Positions 23,968 through 31,176 are shown, counted from the stretch's first letter. The stretch is 33,812 bases of DNA from VGBO01 sp964453335 (GCA_964453335.1 CAYVOK010000032.1:1-33812), one strand, 5' to 3'. Program-made: numbers and translations. Notes: a model not told the origin generated them from the sequence alone.

Positions 23968-26163
23968 GTGAGCAACGCCACCACCATCGTCGGGTACTGC
24001 GATCCGCTCGTCGTCGAGCCGGGTGACCGGGTGTCGCTGATGGTGCGGTCGCACGTGCCGGGCCCGTGCACGCTGCGGGTCGCCCGCCTGCTGTGCGGCG
24101 ACCCGTCGTCGAAGGGCCCGGGCTACCGGACCGAGGACACGGTCTTCGAGGTCCCTGCGGCGTTCCCGGGCCGGGACCAGCCGCTGCGGCCCGGTTCGTT
24201 CGTCGTGGTCGACGTGCCGACCGCGCTCGCCGACCGGATGGTCGACCCGGCGGCGGTCGAGGTCACGATGCGGATCTTCGCCACACGTCCCGGCGACGGG
24301 CCGCAGGCGCTGCTCGGGTGGTTCGACGCGTCGTCGGGCGCCGGGTTCGCCCTGCAGCTCGACGAGGCGGGTGCGTGTGCGGTGCGCGTCGGCGGTGCGG
24401 TGGTCTCCACAGGTGCACCGCTGGTGGCGCGTCGCTGGTACGACGTCGTCGCGCGCTGGGACGCCGAGTCGGGCGCAGTGTCGGTGCGGCAGGTGCCGCT
24501 CGGGACCCGCGCACCGGGCGACGCCGTGTCGCTGCGGGCGGCGGAGGTGGCGGGGACGGTGGCTGCCGCGGTCGGAGCGTCCGGTCGGCCTGCCGAACTG
24601 CGCATGGCGGCGTGGGTCGACGCCGGCGTGCACGCTGCGTGCTTCGACGGTCGGATCGAGGCCCCTGCGCTCGCCGTGACGTGTGCCGACGGTGCACGGG
24701 TCGCGGCCCGTTGGGATCTCGCCGTCGGGATCGGTTCCACCCGGGTCGCCGACGTCGGATCGCACGGGCTCCACGGCCGCACGGTCGGTGGTCCGGCCCG
24801 GGCGGTGACGTCGTCGACGTGGGACGGCTCGACGCAGCGGTGGTCCGACAAGCCCGAGCAGTACGCGGCGATCCACTTCCACCGTGACGACATCGTCGAC
24901 GCAGGCTGGGATCCCGACGTGGTGATCACGGTCCCGACGGACACGCGATCCGGCATGTACGTGTTCGAGACGACCGGTCCCGACGGGAACGTGGACCGCA
25001 CGCCGTTCTTCGTGCGGCCGTCTGCGGACGGTCCGCGGGCGGCGCTCGCGTTCCTCGTGCCGACGGCGACCTACTACGCCTACGCGAACCATCGCATGAC
25101 GATCGACGGGTCCGACTTCTTCGCGCCGCGTGACCATCACCGGCCGGAGATCGAGTACCTGAAGCAGCATCCCGAGTGCGGGCACTCGATGTACGAGTAC
25201 CACGACGACGGCTCGGGCGTGATGCTGTCGTCGCGGCGCCGACCGATCATGAACATGAAGCCCGGCGCGGACGGGTGGGCGTTCACGGCGGACACGAACA
25301 TCGTCGCGTTCCTCGAACACCTCGGCATCCCCTACGACGTCATCACCGACGACGACGTGCACCGTGAGGGCGTCGGGTTGCTGGCGCACTACCGGTGCGT
25401 GGTGACCGGCAGCCATCCCGAGTACACGTCGACGGCGATGCTCGACGCCTTCGAGGCGTTCACCGCAGGCGGTGGACGCTTCGTCTACCTCGGAGGGAAC
25501 GGCTTCTACTGGCGGGTCTCCTGGAGCGAGGAGGAGCCCTGGATCATGGAGATCCGTCGGGCCGAGGACGGCACACGGGCCTGGATCGCCGAGCCGGGCG
25601 AGTACTACCACGCACACGGTGGCGAGTACGGCGGGCTCTGGCGTCGGCTCGGTCGCGCGCCGAACCGGCTCGTCGGGGTCGGGTTCGCCGCACAGGGTTT
25701 CGACCGTGCGAGCCACTACCGCCGCAGCCCGGCGAGTCACGAGGGGCGCGCGGCATGGATCTTCGAGGGTGTCGAGGGTCAGGAGATCGTCGGCGACCAC
25801 GGGGTCGGTGGTGGTGCGGCCGGCCAGGAGATCGACCGCTTCGACGTGGCGCTCGGCTCACCGCACCACGCGGTCGTGCTCGCCTCGTCGGAGGATCACA
25901 GCGAGCAGATGCTGCGCACGAAGGAGGAGTACCACGCAACGGTCGTGCCCGGTCCGGAGGACCCGGCCGTGCGGGCCGACCTCGTGTTCTTCGAGACCCC
26001 GAACGGCGGCGCGGTGTTCTCCACCGGCTCGATCTCCTGGTTCGGCGCGCTCGCGACTCGCGGGCCGTCGGGGGACCTGTACGACAACGACATCGCGCGG
26101 ATCACCGCGAACGTCGTACGACGCTTCGTCGACCCGACCCCCGTGCCACCCCCGCCCGGGTAA
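23968..26163 (+). CDS. N,N-dimethylformamidase beta-subunit-like protein
   Basis: A 731-residue protein resembling the large subunit of N,N-dimethylformamidase, an iron amidohydrolase that splits dimethylformamide to formate and dimethylamine. Residues about 90-265 look like a LamG/concanavalin-type beta-sandwich (ALLGWFDASSGAGFALQL, RRWYDVVARWD). The C-terminal half holds a glutamine-amidotransferase-like Rossmann domain with ATYYAYANHR (about 367-376), HSMYEYHDDGSG, NIVAFLEHLGIPYDVITDDD, and GGNGFYWRVSW (about 510). The known iron site uses two Tyr and one Glu; candidates lie among these Tyr-rich segments and GEYYHAHGGEYGG (from about 544), but I cannot assign them. The usual small subunit is not seen; a VOC protein follows after 9 bp. 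Actual substrate unknown. Confidence 0.85.
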   Translation: MSNATTIVGYCDPLVVEPGDRVSLMVRSHVPGPCTLRVARLLCGDPSSKGPGYRTEDTVFEVPAAFPGRDQPLRPGSFVVVDVPTALADRMVDPAAVEVTMRIFATRPGDGPQALLGWFDASSGAGFALQLDEAGACAVRVGGAVVSTGAPLVARRWYDVVARWDAESGAVSVRQVPLGTRAPGDAVSLRAAEVAGTVAAAVGASGRPAELRMAAWVDAGVHAACFDGRIEAPALAVTCADGARVAARWDLAVGIGSTRVADVGSHGLHGRTVGGPARAVTSSTWDGSTQRWSDKPEQYAAIHFHRDDIVDAGWDPDVVITVPTDTRSGMYVFETTGPDGNVDRTPFFVRPSADGPRAALAFLVPTATYYAYANHRMTIDGSDFFAPRDHHRPEIEYLKQHPECGHSMYEYHDDGSGVMLSSRRRPIMNMKPGADGWAFTADTNIVAFLEHLGIPYDVITDDDVHREGVGLLAHYRCVVTGSHPEYTSTAMLDAFEAFTAGGGRFVYLGGNGFYWRVSWSEEEPWIMEIRRAEDGTRAWIAEPGEYYHAHGGEYGGLWRRLGRAPNRLVGVGFAAQGFDRASHYRRSPASHEGRAAWIFEGVEGQEIVGDHGVGGGAAGQEIDRFDVALGSPHHAVVLASSEDHSEQMLRTKEEYHATVVPGPEDPAVRADLVFFETPNGGAVFSTGSISWFGALATRGPSGDLYDNDIARITANVVRRFVDPTPVPPPPG

Positions 26164-26166
26164 CCT
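26161..26166 (+). promoter_or_regulatory. Leaderless -10 (TAACCT) overlapping the upstream stop codon
   Basis: TAACCT ends 6 nt before the ATG at 26173. Its first three bases are the TAA stop codon of the dimethylformamidase-like gene. Confidence 0.6.
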
Positions 26167-26172
26167 CCGCGC

Positions 26173-26538
26173 ATGGTCGTGCTCGGTGGCGTGCACCACA
26201 TCTCGCTCAACGTCCGGGACGCTGCGGAGGCGTGCCGGTTCTACGTCGACGTCCTCGGTCTCACCGAGATCCCTCGGCCCGATCTCGGTTTCCCGGGCCA
26301 CTGGCTCCGCACCCCCGACGACCGGGAGATCCACCTGCTCGAGGTCGAGGACTGGGTCGCCCCGAAGGGTCAGCACTTCGCCTTCCGGGTCGACGACCTC
26401 GACACGGCGCGTGCCGAACTCGGCCGTGCCGGGGTGAAGGTCAGCGATCCGATCCAGGTGCCCGACGGGGGACGGCAGTCGTTCCTGCGCGACCCCGCCG
26501 GGAACCTGATCGAGTTGAACGAACCGCGCGGGCGCTGA
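26173..26538 (+). CDS. VOC (glyoxalase/bleomycin-resistance fold) family protein
   Basis: A 121-residue single VOC unit of two beta-alpha-beta-beta-beta modules. The first begins GGVHHISLNVRDAAEACRFYVDVLGL, with HH at residues 8-9; a strand with DREIHLLEVED follows. The second begins GQHFAFRVDDLDTARAEL and ends SFLRDPAGNLIELNE, with a terminal Glu at the usual metal position. A 2-His/2-Glu-like metal site is plausible, as in glyoxalase I, epimerases and extradiol dioxygenases. It is 9 bp downstream of the dimethylformamidase-like gene, but with its own leaderless-type hexamer. It may process the same substrate or product; no direct evidence. Confidence 0.9.
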   Translation: MVVLGGVHHISLNVRDAAEACRFYVDVLGLTEIPRPDLGFPGHWLRTPDDREIHLLEVEDWVAPKGQHFAFRVDDLDTARAELGRAGVKVSDPIQVPDGGRQSFLRDPAGNLIELNEPRGR

Positions 26539-26546
26539 GCGCTCAG
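26535..26546. repeat. 12-bp perfect palindrome holding both convergent stop codons
   Basis: CTGAGCGCTCAG places TGA of the VOC gene (26536-26538) and TGA of the racemase gene (26543-26545, minus) symmetrically in one palindrome. It lies exactly between two convergent genes; there is no loop or T-tract, so a terminator role is doubtful. Confidence 0.6.
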
Positions 26547-27682
26547 GCGATGGCGCCCGACGAGCGGAGCGCGGCGAGCTCGGTGGCGCTGAAGCCCCAG
26601 TCGCCGAGCACCTCGTCGGTGTGCTGCCCCGGGTCCGAGGGCCCACGCTGCACGGCCCCGGGGGTCGCGCTGAAGCGCGGTGCCGGACCCGGCTGGACGA
26701 CGCCGTCGACCTCGACGAAGGTGCCCCGCGCCGCCATGTGCGCGTGCTTGGGGGCCTCGTCCATGTCGAGGACCGGTGCGAAGCAGATGTCGGTCCCTTC
26801 CATCACCGCGCACCACTCGTCGCGGGTGCGGGTCCGGAACCGAGCGGCGACGACGTCGCGGTGGGCCGGCCAGTTCGCCGGGTCGAGGCGGCCGTCGAGC
26901 GAGATGTCGAGCGCCTGCTCGAGCTCCTCGTAGAACTTCCCCTCGATCGACCCGATGGACACGTACCGGCCGTCGGAGCACTCGAAGGTCCCGTAGTAGT
27001 GGGCGCCCGAGTCGAGGATGTTCGTGCCGCGTTCGAGCGACCACCCACCCGCTGCGTACATGCCGTAGATGGCGGTCATGAGCGAGGCCGCGCCGTCGAC
27101 CATCGCTGCGTCGACGACCTGGCCCGTGCCGGTGGCGCGGGCACTGATGATTCCTGCGCACAGGCCGAAGGCGAGGTAGAGCGCACCGCCGCCGAAGTCG
27201 CCGACGAGGTTGAGCGGCGGGACAGGCGGGCCGCCGTGGTTGCCGATCGCGGCGAGGGCGCCGGTGAGTGCGATGTAGTTGATGTCGTGACCGGCTGTCT
27301 TCGCGTACGGGCCGTCCTGGCCCCAGCCGGTCATGCGGCCGTAGACGAGACGCGGGTTGCGGGCGAGACACACGTCCGGTCCGAGGCCGAGCTTCTCCAT
27401 GACGCCGGGGCGGAACCCTTCGATGAGGGCGTCGGCGCCGTCGACGAGACGGAGGACCGCCTGCACGCCGTCGGGGTTCTTGAGGTCGACCGCCGCAGAG
27501 CGACGCCCACGGTTGAGCACGTTGAACTGCCGGGCGTGGGAGATGCCGAGGTCGACCGATTCGGTGCGGTCGACCCGGATCACCTCGGCGCCGAGGTCGG
27601 CGAGCAACATCGCGCACATCGGGCCGGGGCCGATGCCGGCGAGTTCGACGACCTTGATTCCTGCGAGGGGTCCGGATGCCAT
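26543..27682 (-). CDS. Alpha-methylacyl-CoA racemase
   Basis: A 379-residue CaiB/BaiF-fold racemase. It inverts the 2-methyl centre of branched acyl-CoAs so that beta-oxidation can proceed, acting in breakdown of branched fatty acids or sterol side chains. The catalytic set is visible: His132 in GHDINYIA, Asp162 in LVGDFGGG and Glu247 in SIEGKFY, each exactly 6 residues after M. tuberculosis MCR His126, Asp156 and Glu241 as I recall them. GRMTGWGQDGP (115-125) is the racemase signature that separates it from CoA-transferases. The frame stays open upstream to 27787, but the hexamer TAGGGT 7 nt before this ATG supports the start. The crotonase gene upstream ends 26 bp away; the two may act in one degradation pathway. 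Confidence 0.93.
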   Translation of the reverse strand: MASGPLAGIKVVELAGIGPGPMCAMLLADLGAEVIRVDRTESVDLGISHARQFNVLNRGRRSAAVDLKNPDGVQAVLRLVDGADALIEGFRPGVMEKLGLGPDVCLARNPRLVYGRMTGWGQDGPYAKTAGHDINYIALTGALAAIGNHGGPPVPPLNLVGDFGGGALYLAFGLCAGIISARATGTGQVVDAAMVDGAASLMTAIYGMYAAGGWSLERGTNILDSGAHYYGTFECSDGRYVSIGSIEGKFYEELEQALDISLDGRLDPANWPAHRDVVAARFRTRTRDEWCAVMEGTDICFAPVLDMDEAPKHAHMAARGTFVEVDGVVQPGPAPRFSATPGAVQRGPSDPGQHTDEVLGDWGFSATELAALRSSGAIA

Positions 27683-27689
27683 GTCGGGC

Positions 27690-27695
27690 ACCCTA
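27690..27695 (-). promoter_or_regulatory. Leaderless -10 (TAGGGT), start at 27682
   Basis: TAGGGT on the minus strand ends 7 nt before the racemase ATG, inside the 26-bp gap after the crotonase gene. Confidence 0.6.
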
Positions 27696-27708
27696 ACCGG
27701 CGCGCCGC

Positions 27709-28491
27709 TCAGCGTCCCCGGAACTCGGGCCGGCGCTTCTCGAGGAACGCGCGGACGCCTTCCCGGTAGTCCTCGCTCGCGAAACACCCGTCGACCGACG
27801 CACGGATCCCCGCGGCGTCGCGCTCGGCGGGCGGGCGGAGCACCTGACCGGTGAGGTACTTCACCGACCGCACGGTGAGCGGGGCGTTGCGGGCGATCTG
27901 CGTGGCGAGCGCACGCACGGCGTCCTCGAGTTCGGCTTTGGGGTGCACGGCGTTCAGCAACCCCATCGCGAGTGCCTCCGTGGCGTCGAAGAGCCGCGCC
28001 GTGAAGAAGATCTCCTTCGTACGGGACGGGCCGACGAGCCGTTCGAGGGTCTCGATGCCGGCGATGCCGTACCCGAGGCCGAGCTTCGCCGCGGGGATCG
28101 CGAAGCGACCGTCGTCGGCGCTCACGCGCAGGTCGGTGGTGAGCGCGATGGCGAGTCCACCACCGACGCAGGGGCCGTGGACCATGGCGATCGTCGGCTT
28201 GCTGATCGCGGCGAGGGCGCCGTACCCGGCGGTCGTCGCCGCCTCGTAGATCGCGGCGCCCTCACCCGTGCGGCGGGCCTCGAACTGGCTGATGTCGGCA
28301 CCGGCGACGAACGCCTCCTCGCCTGCCCCACGCACCACGACGACGCGCACGTCGTCGTCGGCGTCGAGTCGGGCGGCGGCGTCGGGGATCTGCTGCCACA
28401 TCTCGAGCGAGACCGCGTTACGCCGTTCGGGCTGTTCGACGACGAGCCAGCCGATGTGGCCGTCGACCTCGGTCCTGATGAATCCCGCCAT
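27709..28491 (-). CDS. Crotonase-superfamily protein lacking both catalytic Glu of hydratases
   Basis: A 260-residue crotonase fold. The CoA-binding and oxyanion elements are intact: AGADISQF near 63-70 and HGPCVGGGLAIA (105-116). In enoyl-CoA hydratase two Glu add water (rat Glu144 and Glu164); here the aligned residues are Ala114 (GGGLA) and Ala134 (IPAAKLGLG). It is therefore unlikely to be a standard hydratase, although automated annotation would name it one; isomerase, thioesterase, decarboxylase or other CoA-enolate chemistry are options. The ATG at 28491 is chosen because TAGGGT ends 7 nt before it. The racemase follows 26 bp downstream. Confidence 0.9.
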   Translation of the reverse strand: MAGFIRTEVDGHIGWLVVEQPERRNAVSLEMWQQIPDAAARLDADDDVRVVVVRGAGEEAFVAGADISQFEARRTGEGAAIYEAATTAGYGALAAISKPTIAMVHGPCVGGGLAIALTTDLRVSADDGRFAIPAAKLGLGYGIAGIETLERLVGPSRTKEIFFTARLFDATEALAMGLLNAVHPKAELEDAVRALATQIARNAPLTVRSVKYLTGQVLRPPAERDAAGIRASVDGCFASEDYREGVRAFLEKRRPEFRGR

Positions 28492-28498
28492 GGGGCGG

Positions 28499-28504
28499 AC
28501 CCTA
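28499..28504 (-). promoter_or_regulatory. Leaderless -10 (TAGGGT) overlapping the serB stop codon
   Basis: TAGGGT ends 7 nt before the ATG at 28491, and its first three bases are the TAG stop codon of serB (28502-28504). Confidence 0.6.
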
Positions 28505-29692
28505 GTTGCCGGTCGGTTCCGCGAGGTCGGCCGCGACGACGTCGCCACGACGGATGCCGAGCACGAAGAGGATGGCGTCGAGGTAGGGGACGCTCACGCT
28601 CGTGTCGGCGGCGTCCTGGACGACCGGCTTCGCGTTGAAGGCGACGCCGAGCCCTGCGGCGGCGAGCATCTCGAGGTCGTTCGCCCCGTCACCGACAGCG
28701 ACCGTCTGCGCCAGATCGATCCCTTCGGCGGCAGCGACCTCCCGGAGGATGGCGGCCTTGCGCCGCCGGTCGACGACGGGTCCGACGACCCGGCCGGTCA
28801 GCCGACCGTCGACGATCTCGAGCTCGTTCGCGAACGCGTGGTCGATACCGAGCTCGGCTCGGAGGTGGTCGGTGAAGGGGGTGAAGCCACCCGACACGAT
28901 CATCGTGCGGAACCCGAGCCTCTGGAGGGTGCGCACGAACGTGCGGGCACCGGGGGTGAGGCGCAGGCGGCTGCGTGCCTCCTCGATCACGTGTGCGTCG
29001 AGCCCGGCGAGGAGCGCCACCCGGGCGCGGAGCGATTCCTCGAAGTCGAGTTCGCCTGCCATCGCCCGGGCGGTGACGGCTGCGACCTCGTCGCGGCACC
29101 CGCACGCGTCGGCGAGGAGCTCGATGACCTCGTCCTGGATCAGTGTGGAGTCGACGTCGAGAGCCACGAGGCGGAGTGCCCGTCGCCCGAGGCCTTCCCG
29201 TTGCACGGCGACGTCGAAGCGGTGCGTCCGGGACGCCGCCACCAGGCCCGCCCGGATCGGTGCGATGTCGGTGGACGACACGATCAGCTCGTACGCCTCG
29301 ACGGGGTAGTGGGCGAGGCAGGTGATCCGGTCGATGTTCGCGTCGCACGCCGCGACGGCGGCAGCCGCCGCTGCGAATGCAGCCGGGCCGAGTTCGGCGC
29401 CGAGCAGGGTGATCGCATGGCGTTGGTCCCCGACCAGGGTGACGTCGTCGCCGTCGTCGACGATCTGGAAGTCGACCTGCAGGTCACGCTCCCAGCCGTA
29501 GTAGAGGAGTTCCTTGAAGGGGTCCTGCCCGTCGGGGATGCGCAGCGCGACGCTGAGCAGCAGTCGTCCCCGGATGGTGATCTGTTCGACGTCGAGGACG
29601 TCGGCACCCTGCCGTTCGAGCACGTCCATGAGCGCGGCGAGGACACCCGGTCGATCGGGCCCCGAGATGTGCGCGATGGCGGTGCGGTGCAT
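28502..29692 (-). CDS. serB: Phosphoserine phosphatase SerB with N-terminal ACT region
   Basis: A 396-residue enzyme of the last step of serine biosynthesis, releasing phosphate from O-phosphoserine. Residues about 1-170 are an ACT-type regulatory region, opening AIAHISGPDRPGVLAALMDVL, probably two ACT units that sense serine. The HAD phosphatase domain follows: motif I DVDST (Asp179 nucleophile, Asp181), Ser267 in SGGF, Lys312, and GDGAND (334-339). Length and order match actinobacterial SerB2. The start lies 16 bp after the DUF3039 stop with no hexamer or ribosome binding site close by, so it is probably co-transcribed with that gene. Confidence 0.95.
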   Translation of the reverse strand: MHRTAIAHISGPDRPGVLAALMDVLERQGADVLDVEQITIRGRLLLSVALRIPDGQDPFKELLYYGWERDLQVDFQIVDDGDDVTLVGDQRHAITLLGAELGPAAFAAAAAAVAACDANIDRITCLAHYPVEAYELIVSSTDIAPIRAGLVAASRTHRFDVAVQREGLGRRALRLVALDVDSTLIQDEVIELLADACGCRDEVAAVTARAMAGELDFEESLRARVALLAGLDAHVIEEARSRLRLTPGARTFVRTLQRLGFRTMIVSGGFTPFTDHLRAELGIDHAFANELEIVDGRLTGRVVGPVVDRRRKAAILREVAAAEGIDLAQTVAVGDGANDLEMLAAAGLGVAFNAKPVVQDAADTSVSVPYLDAILFVLGIRRGDVVAADLAEPTGN

Positions 29693-29708
29693 GGTGGACC
29701 CGTCGGCC

Positions 29709-29951
29709 TCAGCGACCGGCGGCCTTGAGCGCGTCGTAGATCTCCTTGCACGTCGGGCACACGGGGTAGCGCTCCGGGTCGCGGTTGGGGATCCACTTCT
29801 TGCCGCACAGTGCGGTGGCGGGGACGCCCTCGACGGCCGCGCGCATCATGTCGGCCTTGCGCACGTAGTGCGAGTACCGGTCGTGGTCGCCCTCGTCACC
29901 GTCGGTGAGTTCGGGGTCCTGCACCGGTGTCGTGGTGAGGGTGTCCGTCAC
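29709..29951 (-). CDS. DUF3039 family small protein, probable zinc ribbon
   Basis: About 80 residues. The conserved core is HYVRKADMMRAAVEGVPATA, then CGKKW and YPVCPTCKEIYDAL: one Cys, then CPTC, consistent with a small zinc ribbon when combined with an upstream His. The DUF3039 family is typical of Actinobacteria and has no assigned function. The frame is open upstream to about 30206, but a TAGCGT hexamer ends exactly 7 nt before the GTG at 29951, so I choose that start over the GTG at 29960, which overlaps the hexamer. It precedes serB by 16 bp and is divergent from the L31 gene. Confidence 0.8.
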   Translation of the reverse strand: MTDTLTTTPVQDPELTDGDEGDHDRYSHYVRKADMMRAAVEGVPATALCGKKWIPNRDPERYPVCPTCKEIYDALKAAGR

Positions 29952-29958
29952 GTCGGAC

Positions 29959-29964
29959 ACGCTA
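29959..29964 (-). promoter_or_regulatory. Leaderless -10 (TAGCGT), start at 29951
   Basis: TAGCGT on the minus strand ends 7 nt before the GTG at 29951 and overlaps the alternative GTG at 29960, arguing against the longer form. Confidence 0.55.
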
Positions 29965-30001
29965 CCCGGCCCGCGGTTTCGGATCGCGCCGGTCGAACGG
30001 G

Positions 30002-30007
30002 CATACT
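30002..30007 (+). promoter_or_regulatory. Possible -10 (CATACT) for the L31 gene
   Basis: CATACT is close to a TATAAT-type -10 and would leave a leader of about 28 nt with GAGGG (30032-30036) 5 nt before the ATG. I see no clear inverted repeat for a zinc regulator (Zur) in this 90-bp divergent gap. Confidence 0.35.
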
Positions 30008-30041
30008 GGTAGGCCGCTGCAGCCGAACCGCGAGGGTCGCC

Positions 30042-30293
30042 ATGAAGAAGGACATCCATCCCGAGTACCGCCCGGTCGTGTTCCTCGACACGCAGGCCAA
30101 CTACTCCTTCATCACCCGGTCGACGGTGCAGACGAACGACACGACGGTGTGGGAGGACGGGAACACCTACCCCCTCGCCAAGGTCGAGATCAGCCATCGC
30201 AGCCACCCGTTCTTCACGGGCACGATGACGATCGTCGACACCGCCGGTCGTGTCGAGCGCTTCGAGCGCCGGTACGGCCGCCGCAAGGGCTGA
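30042..30293 (+). CDS. rpmE2: Type B 50S ribosomal protein L31
   Basis: An 83-residue type B L31, starting MKKDIHPEYRPVVF and with SHPFFTGT and the basic end RYGRRKG. It has no cysteine at all, so it is the zinc-free (C-minus) form that in many bacteria replaces the zinc-binding L31 when zinc is scarce; whether another L31 exists here cannot be seen. The ATG has GAGGG at 5 nt, giving a normal leadered start, unlike most neighbours. The frame is open farther upstream without conservation. Confidence 0.95.
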   Translation: MKKDIHPEYRPVVFLDTQANYSFITRSTVQTNDTTVWEDGNTYPLAKVEISHRSHPFFTGTMTIVDTAGRVERFERRYGRRKG

Positions 30294-30318
30294 CCGTCCG
30301 GCGCCCAGCGCCTGTGGC

Positions 30319-31092
30319 TCAGCGCCCCTTGAAGTCGGGGAGGCGACGCTCTGCCGTCGCCTTCACGCCTTCCTTGAAGTCCTCGGTGGACCGCAGGCGG
30401 TCCTGCTCCTCGAGTTCGTGGTCGGTCGCCGCCTTCACCTTGGCGGCGAGGTCGCCGCGCATGGTCTGGCGGATCGAGCGCACCGCGAGCGGGGCGGACC
30501 GGGCGATCTCGACGGCGAACGCGTGCGCCTCGGCACGGAGCTGATCAGCGGGCACGAGCCGGTCGCACAGACCGACCCGGAGTGCTTCCTCACCGCTCAC
30601 CCGGCGGCCGGTGTAGAGCATGTCGAGGGCGACCTGCTGCCCGACGATGCCGGGCAGGGTGACCGACAGGCCGAACCCCTGGTGGAACCCGAGGCGGGCG
30701 AAGTTCGCGCTGAAGCGTGCCTCGGGGCTCGCGATCCGGAAGTCGGGCATGAGGGCGACGCCGAGACCGCCACCGATCGCGGCGCCCTGGACGGCGGCGA
30801 CCACCGGGGTCTTCGTCTCGAACAGCTTCACGGCCTCGCGGTACAGGTTGCCGGGCTGGGTCTGGCCGTCCCGCGGCGCGTTGAAGTTGGCGCCCGCGCA
30901 GAACGACTTTCCCTGGGCGCACAGCACAATGGCCCGCACCCGGTCGTCGTCGTCGCAGAACGTGAAGGCGTCGGCCAACGACCCGATGAGGACGTGGTCG
31001 AAGTAGTTGTGCGGTGGGCGGGCGATCTCGACGGTGGCGACGTAGTCGTCGCCGATGCTGAATTCGAGGTCGGTGAAGCTGGGCGTTGACAT
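30319..31092 (-). CDS. Crotonase-superfamily protein lacking both catalytic Glu of hydratases
   Basis: A 257-residue crotonase fold. The oxyanion and CoA-binding elements are present (FCAGANF at 64-70 and QGAAIGGGLGVAL at 102-114). The hydratase glutamates are missing: the Glu144 position is Gly111 and the Glu164 position is Phe131 (FSANFARLGF). This differs from the other crotonase (Ala and Ala), so the two are not recent duplicates with one shared change. Its reaction is therefore open. The ATG at 31092 has a strong GGGGGGA 3 nt upstream and a TAGCGT hexamer 34 nt upstream, a leadered design. It is divergent from the MscS gene. Confidence 0.9.
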   Translation of the reverse strand: MSTPSFTDLEFSIGDDYVATVEIARPPHNYFDHVLIGSLADAFTFCDDDDRVRAIVLCAQGKSFCAGANFNAPRDGQTQPGNLYREAVKLFETKTPVVAAVQGAAIGGGLGVALMPDFRIASPEARFSANFARLGFHQGFGLSVTLPGIVGQQVALDMLYTGRRVSGEEALRVGLCDRLVPADQLRAEAHAFAVEIARSAPLAVRSIRQTMRGDLAAKVKAATDHELEEQDRLRSTEDFKEGVKATAERRLPDFKGR

Positions 31093-31126
31093 CGGTCCCC
31101 CCGGGTGTCGATCGGCGTGCACGGGC

Positions 31127-31132
31127 ACGCTA
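31127..31132 (-). promoter_or_regulatory. Possible -10 (TAGCGT) for the 30319-31092 crotonase
   Basis: TAGCGT on the minus strand lies 34 nt before the ATG, leaving a leader of about 28 nt that carries the GGGGGGA ribosome binding site (31096-31102). Confidence 0.45.
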
Positions 31133-31163
31133 GCGGGTCGCCCGGGGTGGGGTCGGTGAGCGG

Positions 31164-31169
31164 TAGCGT
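31164..31169 (+). promoter_or_regulatory. Leaderless -10 (TAGCGT), start at 31177
   Basis: TAGCGT ends 7 nt before the ATG at 31177 in the 84-bp gap between divergent genes. Confidence 0.6.
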
Positions 31170-31176
31170 CGGCCGG

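Noticed and set aside
23908..25800. Long N-terminal extension of the 23035-23907 hydrolase
   Set aside because: Antisense shadow of the dimethylformamidase-like gene; the promoter hexamer lies just before 23907.
30300..30312. Small hairpin GGCGC-CCA-GCGCC between the L31 gene and the crotonase
   Set aside because: A 5-bp stem without a T-tract is common by chance in such GC-rich DNA.
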